From Macrosoma leucophasiata (Eukaryota; Arthropoda; Insecta; Lepidoptera; Hedylidae): 64,000 nucleotides of DNA. The stretch spans positions 21,748,501 to 21,812,500 of the forward strand of contig JAWQUS010000010.1 in the NCBI GenBank assembly GCA_036365455.1, written 5' to 3'. Made by a program: the position numbers and the translations under genes. Position 1 is the stretch's first letter. Every line of letters begins with the position of its first letter. The notes under the pieces are model-generated. The model made no database searches. It had not been told where the DNA came from and saw nothing but the letters and a program-made list of their open reading frames with translations. Of the stretch, positions 10,322 to 20,707 are shown in pieces.

Positions 10322-10642
10322 CTGCCTCGGTAGCCTAGTGGTAGCAGGCCACTATTACTACGCTGAGGTCCTGGGTTCGATTCCCGGGTAGGGGGTTATT
10401 AGAGATAATGGTGAAAAAGCCTTTATCTCTGGTTCTATTGGGATTTTTCCATTTTTCTGGAAATTTCCCAGTACCTCAAAGTTTGGTAATGTGCCCGTAG
10501 ATGTCAACAGGCTCGCCACCTGTTACATGGGCCAAAACGTAACCGGCGAATCGTGGGTGTTTGCATGTATGCTTGAATGTATGCATTTACCTCTGCCTAC
10601 CCCTTCGGGGATTACAGGCGTGAAGTTACGTTGAAGTTACGT
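10322..10642 (+). mobile_element. tRNA-derived SINE (family A), full copy
   Basis: The head reads as a tRNA-like pol III promoter: A box TAGCCTAGTGGTAG and B box GGTTCGATTCC. The body holds a TCTGGTTCTATTGGGA stretch. The 3' end, CTGCCTACCCC followed by GGCGTGAAGTTACG, closely matches the RTE-1 LINE end (CTGCCTACCCC...GGCGTGAAGATACATA), implying that RTE-1 supplied the reverse transcriptase. Other copies: 14481, 26405, 32171, 46060/46340, 54838, 57118. Confidence 0.8.
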
Positions 10643-10647
10643 CGTAC

Positions 10648-10703
10648 GTTGCCTACGCCCGCGAGATCCGTCACTAGAGCTCTACCACCTGTAAACCAGT
10701 AGT
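10648..10703 (-). repeat. Element B, 5' fragment
   Basis: Minus strand shows GGTGGTAGAGCTCTAGTGACGG-like start followed by CGCGGGCGTAGGC. It abuts the SINE above. Confidence 0.5.
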
Positions 10704-11041
10704 AGTATTATTTTACCATCGATATGAGTGAACAAACAAGCTACTTTAAAAACAAATACAAAGAACTTATTTTATGTTGCTGATAGCATAAAGGTTTTAT
10801 TGCCCAGCGATATATCGATCAGCATTCGCGATATTGCCATTTGCCATACAAATACGGTCCGATTGGAACATTACATTTTCAGTCAAACGTTTTATCGAGT
10901 ACCCATATCGCCACATCCATTAAATTAAGTAGACCTATGAGAGAAGCCCAATCGCTGTAATTTCTGAAAACACATTCCATACCCTTTATCAGATTTATGT
11001 AGAACCATCCAACTCAAGCGTCGCCATAAGTAATTATTATG
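10704..11041. other. No recognisable feature
   Basis: A 66-codon open frame (10728-10928) has no motif; no repeat recognised. Confidence 0.4.
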
Positions 11042-11049
11042 GTAATATC

Positions 11050-11363
11050 CATAGAGCAACACGGGCCACCGGCCGCGGCGGACCGGAGGGGAGTAGCCAT
11101 ATGCAAGCTTTCCCCTCTGTCAAAGTACAAGCCCAAATGGTCCTTTACCTGTCGCCCAGATATTTAAATGTGTGCGTGAAATTGTTTCTGTATTTTGTTA
11201 AAATCAATGTGTGAGTTTCGTAGTAATAGACGATTTTTGTAGTGTGCGTGTGTGTCGCACGCATTTCCCCCCGCAAAAAATGTCAGACTGTTTTGCATCG
11301 GTAATAAACGCTATGGTTACTCCCCTCCGGTCCGCCGCGACCGGTGGGCCGAGTTGCTCTATG
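11050..11363. mobile_element. hAT-like MITE, ~52-bp TIRs, full TIR form
   Basis: Left end CATAGAGCAACACGGGCCAC, right end its near-complement ending TTGCTCTATG; both TIRs extend ~52 bp to GGGGAGTAGCCAT. The flanks GTAATATC (11042-11049) and GTTATATC (11364-11371) are an 8-bp duplication with one mismatch. Internal sequence includes GTGTCGCACGCATTTCCCC. Copies at 18007 and 60114 share a deletion in the left TIR. 8-bp TSDs suggest a hAT-type transposase. Confidence 0.85.
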
Positions 11364-11371
11364 GTTATATC

Positions 11372-12580
11372 AGATTACGATATTGCTCTCCGAACTGCGT
11401 TGAGCTCGGGCACCGATTGATAATTCCTGAATGGATTTCATATATGGCGAATTTTGCGTGTTTAAATTTACCTACATTTTCTGATATTGATATCTGCTAC
11501 TGTTTGTTGAGAGTTTATTACGAGTTTTATTATGTTTTAGCACATATCTATGTATACGGTGGATTACGCGTGTACCAGTGTCGTTAAATTTTGTGATATC
11601 AATATCTGCTGCTGTTGTTATGGACTTTAACATGGAATGACTATATCTGTGTTTAGAGAAAAAAAAATATATATTTAACATAATAATATAAAAAACAAAA
11701 GAGAATATTATCGACCAAAAATTAATCGTGTTACAACGCGGTATCTTTTAATGAGAGATCCGATTTTCATTTTTTTAGATGATAGAGTATACCCATTTAT
11801 ATTTGAAACCGATGGGTAGGAAATTCAGAGATGATTATCAAATTTTTATCTCTTGGCATTTGGGCTTTTTTCATACTAATCATATAAGATTAGTTCATAA
11901 ATGACGTCGAGAATCTCATAAAGAATTTTTAAAAAATATATCTAAAACCGAATCTAGGTCTCCGGTCAAACCCCTCGATCTAAACAAACCATTTCTAAAT
12001 TCACTCGCGAGATTCATTATTGCGAGAAATAAAAACCGTGTCGGGATATACGAGTACATGTACGACGTATTATTTATTGGTAGTATAGCAACATTTAATA
12101 GCAATATAACGGTGTATTCAGATAAATATAAGGTAATCGTCTGCTCATTAATATCTATTGAACAATTAATACATTTTGTTTCATATTACATCTTTTGCTG
12201 GTTGGTATATATTTTCACGACATTCAAAAATACCGAAACTGGTATACAATACATTTATACCTAAGAGTTGAGAATGGGAACCGCGGAGGGGTGCGCAAAC
12301 ATTCGTTCAGAACAGCGCAGATGTTTTAAATTAACATTGTAGTCCTTAATTCTACTATTAGTCTAAAAACGGCAAAGTAAAAGTCGGAATCGCGTTTGCG
12401 GGGTTCCGTTCAATTAATAAATTAGGTCGTAAATAGGTACCACAAACGTCTCATAAAGTATATTTTCCTATAATCTTTATGTTAAAAACTGTTTTCTGTA
12501 TATTTAGTTTCGGAGATAAAAAAATCTTGGAAAAGTTAGGGAGAAATTAATGTTCGATTTTTTTTTTTAAATTAATTCAA
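11372..12580. other. No recognisable feature
   Basis: AT-rich sequence. A 20-bp motif around GATATTGATATCTGCT recurs at about 11480 and 11597, and 12360-12540 has weak resemblance to the repeat at 3486. Open frames up to 111 codons near 11252 overlap the MITE and are not credible genes. Confidence 0.4.
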
Positions 12581-12806
12581 TTGATTTTTCTATGACAATG
12601 TAACAAAATATTAATCAGCACAAGGTTTTTGGTAAATGCGAGCCCAACAGGTCACGGCCGGGGGAGCTGCAAAGCCTCGTGTAGGTCATTTGCGTTTATC
12701 TCGCACCATTACGTCATGGATTCCAGGAAAATGGGTGTTCATGGTGATATTAAAAGCTCGTTAGTAAAATCTCACGGTTCCTTGAATAATTAACCCATTG
12801 GGGTCA
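12581..12806 (+). repeat. Direct repeat, copy 1
   Basis: About 226 bp repeated at 13202-13422. A core of roughly 100 bp (GTAGGTCATTTGCGTTTATC through TCTCACGGTT) is identical in the two copies by eye. Copies start TTGATTT and end CATTGGGGTCA. There is no ORF. Confidence 0.75.
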
Positions 12807-12904
12807 CAATTGAGTTGATATTGGCATTTGACGAAGTTTACATTATTCTCTTTAGGATTTTGTAAATGCTTTTCGCAATAACATATGGGAGTGAATTTCA
12901 TAAA

Positions 12905-13030
12905 TTAAAGAAAAAAAGAAAAAAATGTCTTCGGGCAGGGATCGAACCTAACCTATGATCGATTAAATAAAAAAGAGAAGGAGAAACTCGACGTTAGAAT
13001 GTAAGGTTTCGGTAGCTAAGTGACTTATTT
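12905..13030 (-). repeat. tRNA-derived SINE-like head
   Basis: On the minus strand an A-box-like TTAGCTACCGAAA is followed by a B box GGTTCGATCCCTGCC and a T-rich tail. It sits between the two direct repeats. Confidence 0.4.
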
Positions 13031-13201
13031 TTTACTATCTTTACACTCTCACACTTCACTAGGTTAGTAGATTTTTTCAATATTTTCTACTATCGATGCT
13101 TAGGCATCAGTAATCACAGAGTTCTAGGTAATGAAATATTTGCATACGAAAAATACCCTTAACCCTTATTACCTCACCCTTAACCAGTACAGCATATATA
13201 G

Positions 13202-13422
13202 TTGATTTCTCTATCATAATGTAACAAAACATTCATCAGCATAAGCCCGTTGGTAAAAGCGAGCCCAATAGGTCACGGAGGGCTGCAAAGTCTCGTGTAG
13301 GTCATTTGCGTTTATCTCGCACCATTACGTCATGGATTCCAGGAAAATGGGTGTTCATGGTGATATTAAAAGCTCGTTAGTAAAATCTCACGGTTTCTTG
13401 AATGATTAACCCATTGGGGTCA
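13202..13422 (+). repeat. Direct repeat, copy 2
   Basis: Partner of 12581-12806, 621 bp away. It lacks a few bases around the GGCCGGGGGAGC stretch of copy 1. Possible LTRs of a small TRIM-like element or a local duplication; no matching TSD was found. Confidence 0.75.
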
Positions 13423-13582
13423 TTAAGTCGCTTTTACTTACTTGGTCTATTTTGTTGTCTCTTTGTGAATTCCCTTTTAGGTTTCCGTAGCTCCGTAGCT
13501 TTATCTAACGCAGCATAGCTCAGTGATTTTTAGTACTAAAGAAAAACCTGTCATTTGGCAAGATATACATATATTTTACGCT

Positions 13583-13690
13583 CCAACAACCCGCATTGGA
13601 GGAGTTTGGTGGAGTAAGCTCCAGGCCTCCTCATAAAAGGGGAGAGACTCGTGCCCAGTAGTGGAACGTAAAAAGGGTTACTGCCATATA
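13583..13690 (+). repeat. 3' tail shared with the 5S-derived SINE
   Basis: AACCCGCATTGGAGGAG, TGGTGGAGTAAGCTCCAGG and GTGCCCAGTAGTGGAACGT match the tail of the SINE at 34748. The head is missing. Confidence 0.55.
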
Positions 13691-13739
13691 CCTTTATTTA
13701 CTATCTGAAAAAGTGATAAAAAACATTTTAGGTCAGCGC

Positions 13740-14080
13740 GTTTGCTTCCCTCGTAAAATAGGGATATATTTTTTCTCTCACACCCTGTCATGTTGGGTAT
13801 ATTGTATACCTTTACAAAATATTGAGAGCTTTTAAATACAATAATAAGCTATATATGGCAAAACTTTAATTTTTAACTGTCTATCTTACGACGCAAAAGA
13901 GGCCTCTATTTTTAAAATTCACTGACGTTACACATGCATATTTGGGTTACTGATTTACATATTACCCTTCAACTCAATTGGCCCAGTAGTTTCGCAACAA
14001 AGTCTGTGACAGACGAACAGGCACACGGGTGATTCTATTAAAAAATCGTTTTCTTTTGAAGTACGGATCTCTAAAAACAT
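13740..14080 (+). repeat. Degenerate copy of the 3486-type repeat
   Basis: The 3' half is recognisable: CCTTCAACTCAATTGGCCC, AGTAGTTTCG, CTGTGACAGACGAACAG and a GGATCTCTAAAAAC end. The 5' half is heavily diverged. Confidence 0.5.
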
Positions 14081-14309
14081 CTAAAAGAAGCATTACATGA
14101 ACCGGAAAGCATTCGCGTGATCGTTTCAATCCACAGCGTGGAATGATACGGGTGTAACTGCGGTACATTATTTAACTAGTTCACCATTCCGAGCTTTGTC
14201 ATTTAAGTAAGAATGTAGTTCACATGGATTATAAGTGACGAGTGTAGCCTTTAGGCATCTACAGAAACCCCGGAGAGTAGTATGCAGCTACGTTTCCACC
14301 CCGAGGCAT

Positions 14310-14452
14310 AAGTTGTTTTGCCTCTGTAATAGACATTACAGAGCCATACATAACCATTCAACCTGGAACGGAACGGTACTGAATACTGCCATTTCAAGGC
14401 AGATAAATTAGTTAATTCGGTGGTACCCACGCTCTCTAGCCCCGACCATCAC
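14310..14452 (-). repeat. Element B, degenerate copy
   Basis: Minus strand order of TGGTGATGGTCGG start, GTGGGTACCACCG, TACTGAATAC and CAGAGGCAAAACAAC follows element B with many changes. Confidence 0.45.
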
Positions 14453-14480
14453 CACCATCACCAGTCTAGACCAAGTAAAT

Positions 14481-14760
14481 AAAAAAACATAACTTCACGC
14501 CTGTAAACCTGGTCGGCGAAGATAAATGTATGCATAAAAGCATACATGCAAACACCGTCGATTCACCGGTTACGTTTTGGCGAGTAAGAGGTGGCAAGCC
14601 TTTTGACTCTCCGGGCACTAGGTATATTAAACTACAAGGAACTGGGAAACTTCAAGAAAATTTAAAAATCCCTTTCCAGATATCTTTGTTGACCCCCGAC
14701 CCGGGAATCGAACCCAAGACTCCGTAGTAGTATTAACCTGCTACCAATAGACTACTGAGC
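14481..14760 (-). mobile_element. tRNA-derived SINE (family A), full copy
   Basis: On the minus strand it runs from TCAGTAGTCTATTGGTAGC (A-box region) through GGTTCGATTCCCGGGTCGGG (B box) to a TACAGGCGTGAAGTTATG 3' end. More diverged than the 10322 copy. Confidence 0.75.
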
Positions 14761-14877
14761 AGTAATCAAATTAATAATCAATTTATTTCAAAGGCAATTT
14801 ATTGTCATCTCCTACAAAAAATATAATTAACCAATTTATATCAGACCGCAGGGCTTTGACGACCTCTCAAAAATTAC

Positions 14878-14911
14878 AGACCATGTCCTTTACAAAGAAA
14901 GGACATGGTCT
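14878..14911. repeat. Perfect 14-bp hairpin
   Basis: Arms AGACCATGTCCTTT (14878-14891) and its complement (14898-14911) flank loop ACAAAG. Function unknown; could be chance or a small foldback. Confidence 0.55.
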
Positions 14912-14944
14912 CTAAAAAAAGACGTTTAAAATTTAACGGGCAAT

Positions 14945-15107
14945 AATAATTTCCGGCACAGAGGCATAACACCTTAGGCCTCAGGAGTAGTAACGCATCT
15001 GCATTTCGACCTCTGTTCTTTGTTTGGGTGTCTATAGGCTGCAGACATCACTTTACATCAATGTGAACTGCATGATTGTTTGCCACTTTCATTACATAAA
15101 AAAATCG
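14945..15107 (+). repeat. Element B, 5'-truncated copy
   Basis: Starts AATTTCCGGCACAGAGGC and continues to TTTGCCACTTTCATTACATA plus an A run. 5' truncation with an intact A-rich 3' end is the pattern of target-primed reverse transcription. Confidence 0.7.
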
Positions 15108-15294
15108 CCTCAGTGGTTTATTGGTATGGTTAGGTGTATAACTAGCCCTGAATATTATACTTACTACAATAATACTTCGTCCCATGGTCGATGAGGATGT
15201 TTGATTTGTTTACCAGTTTGCAAGTTCGGAAATGTGCCTCTGAATGTCAAAATATTTAATTATTAGCTCTCTATTGTGTATGTGTATTTGTTTC

Positions 15295-15295
<1 letters not shown>

Positions 15296-15327
<32 letters not shown>

Positions 15328-15328
15328 T
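15296..15328 (+). repeat. (TG)n microsatellite
   Basis: About 14 TG units followed by TGGTGTGTCC. Unlike the arrays at 20594 and 62011, no hairpin module follows. Confidence 0.85.
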
Positions 15329-15611
15329 GTGTCCATGTGAGAGAGTTTCTCTTCCATACACAGAGAGAGAGTGACAGAGTGAAGGTATTAATTTAAACAT
15401 ACCTAAATATTTTTTATTCGTTTTTACAGGTAAATAAATGATCGCTGTCTATCCAGAACGTTGCCAATAAACACAGTTAAGTAAGTAAGTAGAACTAGTC
15501 AATGAGTTTCTGGGCCTTCAAAGGTCTTTAGGAGCGGTACGGTAAAAAAGGAAAACGGTAAACGATCTCAAAATGGTAAAGGAGCGAATTGGTAAAAGAT
15601 ATTTATATTTA

Positions 15612-15882
15612 TACTGGTGGTAGAGCTCCAGTGACGGAGCTCGCGGGCGTAGGCACCACCGCATTACCTAATATACTTGCCGCTAAATGGTAGTGTTCAT
15701 CACTATCGTGTTCCGGTCAGGTGGTAATGTACGGCCCTGTAATTTCCGGCACAGAGGCATAACACCTAATGTCTCAGGAATGACCTCTGGTCATTGTGTG
15801 GTTGTCTATAGGCTGCAGTCATCACTTAACATCAATGTGAACTGCATGCTTGATTGCCACTTTTATTACATAAAAAAAAAAG
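15612..15882 (+). repeat. Element B, near full-length
   Basis: Begins ACTGGTGGTAGAGCTCCAG and ends TTTTATTACATAAAAAAAAA. It lacks part of the TCTGCATTTTGACC segment present in other copies. Confidence 0.75.
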
Positions 15883-15895
15883 ATAATGGACAACT

Positions 15896-16187
15896 TAATG
15901 GTTTGGGCATATAGAAAGAATGTCGAATGAGAGAATGACTAAACAGATATACAATGCGAATGTCGATGATTGTAGAAGCCCAAGAAGACCAAGACTGACC
16001 TACCATGACCACATAGATCGAGTTCTGTCTGATGGTGGGGTCAAAAGTCTTAGGAATCGGCGTGCGTGTATGAAGAGAATGATGAAGGTAGATGAGGCAC
16101 GGGAGGTGTGTCAGGACCGGAATATCTGGCGCTCCACACTCTCTGCCTACCCCGTTAGGGACCTGGCGTGAAGATACATACATACAG
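15896..16187 (+). pseudogene. RTE-1 LINE, 5'-truncated copy
   Basis: Plus strand encodes MSNERMTKQIYNANVDD, LTYHDHIDRVLSDGG and CMKRMMKVDEAREVCQD, ending VRDLA, then GGCGTGAAGATACATACATA. About 95 codons of the family C-terminus. It follows directly on the element B copy, whose A-run it abuts. Confidence 0.8.
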
Positions 16188-16791
16188 CTCTTAACGGTAT
16201 AACCTAAATGCATTTCCATTACATGTCTTATTTTTTGTATTTTAAAGCGTATCTTAAGTAATTAAATAATTGTTTGCACCCCATTATCACTATTTCTTTA
16301 AGACCTCGCCTTCTTTCTACGTTCCAAAAATCTAAATAACTAACGTGTTTAAATAGACAAAAAAAAATATGCATTTGTTAGACTATATGACGTGCTCTAA
16401 TAATATATTTTCATTATTATTTATGATTTATTTAAATAAATCACTAGAAAATCGACATTTAAAAGTTGACGTTAACACCCTATTTATCTCAATCAAATGT
16501 CACCAAAAGCATGCATGTTAATATTTCACTGACAATATGTTTTGTAAACGCATCACCTACTCTAATTTAGATGGGATATTTCTGGCTGCTTGTAAATAAT
16601 ATTTAAAAATAGAACGGAATGCGAAATCTTCTTCGCACGTGAATAATGCATTCTATTTTCGGCCAGTATCGTATCGAATTGGCACATATCAACTATCGTG
16701 TTATAATCGTCATCTAATAGGTATCGATTTTATAGATAACGTTAATCAGTTACGATATTCGATTATATATTCAATATTATTTTGTTTTTAG
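16188..16791. other. No recognisable feature
   Basis: AT-rich; nothing supported. Confidence 0.45.
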
Positions 16792-17020
16792 GGTTCCGCA
16801 CTTAAAAGGTAATAACGGGATCCTATTTAAGTCTCCGCTGTCTGTCTGTCTGTCTGTCACCAGGCTGTATCTCATAAACCGCGATAGCTAAAAAGCTGAA
16901 ATGTTCAAAATTTTTACAATAAACGTGTCTTATGCTATTTTTGCTCAATATATAATTTATAGACGATGGCACGGAACCATTCGTGCGCGACTCCGACTCA
17001 CACTTGGGAAATGAAAGTTG
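16792..17020 (-). repeat. 3486-type repeat, short diverged copy
   Basis: Left end TTAGGGTTCCGCACTTAAAA and (TGTC)n at 16838-16858; right end GGAACCATTCGTGCGCG, ACTCCGACTCACACTTGG. Both ends of the family are present with a short centre. Confidence 0.6.
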
Positions 17021-17684
17021 GGCAGTGGTTGAGCTGAAAAAATATACCTTCAAATTTTATTTCCGTTCTCTTCGCCGGATAAAGTCTCTGTTATTCAAAA
17101 ACGTTTCCGTTTTCTTACCGAATGGTAAGAAAAGAGATTTCGACCCTTTTACTTAAAATTCAATAGATGTCTACAATATTTATAGCAGTGCAGTAAACGC
17201 GTGTCAGGCATCTTGACTCATGCGCATGCTTCCAACGATAGTTTATTTTAATGTAAAATTCTGTGCGCGTAAATCCGTGTCATTATCGAAATCCGGCTTC
17301 GTAAAGATTTCTAGTGGGAATTATAGGTAGGATTTATAGAAGTAGAATTTATAGTGTGGTCATTAATATTGATAGAAACCACTAGAAATTGGGATGAAAA
17401 AAATATTGCATCATTCTACACGAGTTTAGTCATGCATTTCCTGAATTCATTTTTTTATTTCTTCATAGAAAAATCCGTTGCTGACTAGCATTTGGAATCG
17501 TGCCTGGTGCACAATATTTGAAATAATACGATTCTTAGGCTGGGTATCCATTATCTTACTTTAAGAGCTGCTTGGATACGTAGCCAGCGACGTCGTGAGT
17601 GAGGGCCCTAATAACTAATAAGTAAAAAAATAGAAACACCGTTTGAAAATTGTTAGATAATTGACGTTTTTCACACGCGTTTTT
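17021..17684. other. No recognisable feature
   Basis: No supported feature. Confidence 0.45.
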
Positions 17685-17982
17685 TACTGGTGGTAGAGCT
17701 CCAGTGACGGAGCTCGCGGGCGTAGGCACCACCGCATTACCTAATATACTTGCCGCTAAATGGTAGTGTTCAGCACTATCGTGTTCCGGTCAGGTGGTAA
17801 TGTACGGCCCTGTAATTTCCGGCACAGAGGCATAACACCCTTAGGCCTCAGGAGTGGTAACGCATCTGCATTTTGACCTTGGTCTTTGTGTGGGTGTCTA
17901 TAGGCTGCAGTCATCACTTAACATCAATGTGAACTGCATGCTTGTTTGCCACTTCCATTACATAAAAAAAAAAAAAAAAAAA
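17685..17982 (+). repeat. Element B, full-length reference copy
   Basis: The best complete copy: ACTGGTGGTAGAGCTCCAG start, GGCGTAGGCACCACCGCATT, GTTCCGGTCAGGTGG, TAGGCCTCAGGAGTGG, GAACTGCATGCTTGTTTGCC, then CCATTACAT and an 18-19 nt A run. No coding capacity and no convincing pol III boxes. The A tail and frequent 5' truncation of relatives point to a non-autonomous retroelement. At least 20 copies or fragments occur in this window. Confidence 0.8.
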
Positions 17983-18006
17983 CGTAATAACTTAAACTGC
18001 TGACCG

Positions 18007-18287
18007 CATAGAGCAACACCGGAGAGGAGTAGCCATATGCAGGCTTTCCCCTCTGTCAAAGTACAAGCCCAAATGGGCCTATACCTGTCGCCTAGATGTT
18101 TAAATGTGTGCGTGAAATTGTTTCTAGTCAAGGTGTGAGTTTTGTATTAATAGAAGTTTTTTGTAGTGTGCGTGTGTGTCGCACGCATTTCCCCCCGCAA
18201 AAAATGACAGACTGTTTTGCATTGGTAATAAACGCTATGGCTACTCCCCTCCAGTCCGCCGCGGCCGGTGGCCCGTTTTGCTCTATG
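18007..18287. mobile_element. hAT-like MITE with perfect 8-bp TSD
   Basis: CATAGAGCAACACCGGAGAG left end and TTTTGCTCTATG right end, flanked by a perfect duplication GCTGACCG (17999-18006, 18288-18295). The left TIR lacks ~19 bp (the GGGCCACCGGCCGCGG portion) that the right TIR and the 11050 copy retain. This copy inserted just beyond the element B A-tail. Confidence 0.9.
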
Positions 18288-18344
18288 GCTGACCGTAAAC
18301 TGGGCGGGCTACTAAAGATCTGAGATCATTTCAACCGAGGCTCA

Positions 18345-18500
18345 CTCACGGATTCCATCCCCGTATCGGGAGAAATATTTGTATGGCATACAGATAATTG
18401 TCCCGGTGTTTGTACATGTGTTGTATGTGTACAACGGCCACTTACCCACAACACAGGTGTAAGCCTAGCGTGGGGCTGTGAGTGTAAGCGTATTTTTTTA
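18345..18500 (+). repeat. Dispersed SINE-like repeat, second copy of 382
   Basis: Contains GGATTCCATCCCCG (B-box-like complement), ATATTTGTATGGCATACAG, GTTGTATGTGTACAACGG and CACAACACAGGTG. Related to 382-488 and, more distantly, 19200-19365. Confidence 0.5.
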
Positions 18501-18850
18501 TCTTTACAGTGAATAAACAAAGCTAACTTTTACTTTATGACCCAAAGCACTTACCCCAGTTTCATGAAATATGCGAGAGCATACAGTGCCATCCCAGTGG
18601 TATCGCTTATCGCTGTCTGCCTGATAACGCGATAACCGCCGTGATCTGGGACCTACATTATTCAGGTACTGAAAAGCGAAACCTATTTAAAACATCTACA
18701 TGCATCAATTTATGTTTTATGCATTTTTAATATTTACCTGGTTGTATGTTCATTGAAATAAAACTATTCACAACAAGCTCAATGAGTGTAGCTCCTGAAA
18801 ATATAAGAACATACTATGGCTGTATGCTATTTTTTAACTTTGTTTGGTTT
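18501..18850. other. No recognisable feature
   Basis: Unassigned sequence up to the hAT element TSD at 18851. Confidence 0.4.
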
Positions 18851-18858
18851 GACTAGAC

Positions 18859-19041
18859 CAGAGGTTCCCAAACTATTTTTTCTTGTAGACCCCTTTCAGT
18901 TTTTTCTGGTTTCTGTGGACCCCCTCCTTGCTACATTTATATCACCTTCCCATACTTCCAAATTTTATTCACGCCTACGTAGACCCCCATCGAGTGCGAT
19001 GGACCCCAGGGGGTCTATATTGACCCCTTTAGGAATCACTG
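18859..19041. mobile_element. Short hAT-type non-autonomous element
   Basis: Ends CAGAGGTTCCCAAAC and TTAGGAATCACTG are hAT-like imperfect inverted repeats. A perfect 8-bp duplication GACTAGAC flanks it (18851-18858, 19042-19049). At 183 bp there is no transposase; an internal GACCCC-rich palindromic section is present. Confidence 0.85.
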
Positions 19042-19199
19042 GACTAGACTAAGATCATTTTGGAGCGTAGACGTAACTCCTACACTAACAGCCGGATGGG
19101 AATTTGAGTGCAATAGCATTATATATTCAAAAAAGAAAAATTATAAATATTAAAATAATACAATAAGTTCAATATAATATTGTTTCTTCAGTTTAGGTA

Positions 19200-19365
19200 C
19201 TTAAACGTAAACCTGTGCCTTTGTACAAACATAACACATACACAAACACGCAGATCTGAATCAAATATCTGTAGTCCATAGATATTAGTCCCAGTACGGG
19301 GATCAAAGCCGCGACTCTCGAATCAAACAGCAGGATTACATCGTTCGACCAACTGGGTCATCATA
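19200..19365 (-). repeat. tRNA-derived SINE-like repeat
   Basis: Minus strand begins GATGACCCAGTTGGTCGAAC (A-box region), then a TCGCGGCTTTGATCCCCG section (diverged B box), then CTACAGATATTTG and GTTTGTACAAAGGCAC. The tail resembles 18345-18500. Confidence 0.5.
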
Positions 19366-19991
19366 CATACAAAACTGGCTTTAACTTGAAAGAAATTCAA
19401 TCAGTAAAGGTAACAAGGAGATGTTTCACTCCTTTAAAGAATGCAGAGTTAAATGGCTTACCTCTACCACACCGCGGACAAATCCGCCAAAATTCCATAC
19501 AAACGCTTAATTTGGTCTCTATTACACAGACATCAATCAGTGACGTGTATTTACACGTGCACCTGTGTGCGTAGCACATAGAGAATACCAAACGTCGCCC
19601 ATAAGAGGAGATTGGGTGAGACGGGACAATCGAGCGTGACGTCGAAGTGTCCATTCTATACGTAGTATTATTATATATTCTCTGCTTCTACCCTACGTAG
19701 GTCCTAATACTGGCTACGACCAATAAACCAGTTGATTCATGGTCTATTAATGAATCACATTCTTAGATCATGCTTCAGTCGTCACTATCCCACTTTATAA
19801 TATTTATTGTGGAAGGTCAAGCTGCACATTTATTCTATTAGTCATTACCATATTTATTCACATTTCATAAGGCGGGAAAATAAAGAGGTACTATTTACTC
19901 ATTTTAAACAAAACTAAGAGTGTGTGTGTTTATCTATAATATATATCATATCTCCTACACTTTTGTTTAATAAGACTGATATTTTAGTTCT
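19366..19991. other. No recognisable feature
   Basis: Two overlapping short frames (19386-19574 plus, 19397-19654 minus) carry no motif. Confidence 0.4.
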
Positions 19992-20088
19992 ATGGAGAGA
20001 GCAATGGAGAGAGCTATGTTTGGAGTTTCTCTGCGAGATCGAATTAGAAATGAGAAGATCCGCATGAGAACCAAAGTTACCGACATAG
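19992..20088 (+). pseudogene. LINE C-terminal fragment, ~30 codons
   Basis: Encodes ERAMERAMFGVSLRDRIRN followed by EKIRMRTKVTDIA, a conserved segment near the C-terminus of lepidopteran endonuclease-reverse transcriptase LINEs. No tail or TSD identified. Confidence 0.65.
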
Positions 20089-20593
20089 CTCTCTGAATCG
20101 ACGAAAAATCACATTAGAAAATATCTTCTTTTAACTTAGAAACAATTCTAAGCTACTCCAGTATCTGAATTATCTTAAGCTTTACTATAAAGACCATGCA
20201 AGACTTCTATGTAGGATTGGACTTATCCCAGATAAAAGTCTTTCAGATTTTTTTGATTGATGATTTCTATTATAAATAAAAATAAAATAAACTTTATTTT
20301 TCTCCACAAACATTATTAGCTTACATAAGGGGTTAATTATAATGTTAATGAGGTACAATAAAAGTTTGTGAAGAACTGGCGCCTGTACTAGGTGTCAAAA
20401 GAACCTGAAAAACAGGTCACCAGGTCTCCCCATATTCAAATGACATCATGAAGCAAGAATTAAGGTGGTGCCTAATAGCTATTATATTAACTTGTCATTA
20501 AAAATATTATATACAATGTAAACAGAGTTTGTTATAGCATGCAAGTAATATAAAAATGAGAGAATATAATTTGTTTGATAAGGTAAGTATTAG

Positions 20594-20602
20594 TGTGTGT
20601 GT

Positions 20603-20676
<74 letters not shown>

Positions 20677-20692
20677 TGAGTGAGTGTGAATG
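20594..20692. repeat. (TG)n microsatellite inside a LINE 3' UTR
   Basis: Roughly 90 bp of near-pure TG ending in TGAGTGAGTGAG. Its position matches that of the array at 62011-62108, so the array is probably inherited with the LINE rather than independent. Confidence 0.85.
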
Positions 20693-20707
20693 TGAGTGTG
20701 AGTTACC

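Noticed and set aside
10322..10395. A tRNA gene on the plus strand
   Set aside because: The cloverleaf is incomplete and the sequence continues into a SINE body repeated six or more times in the window.
17685..17982. Element B as a DNA transposon with TIRs
   Set aside because: TTTTTACTGG at the start and the A-run end give only a weak inverted match, while A tails and 5' truncation point to retrotransposition.
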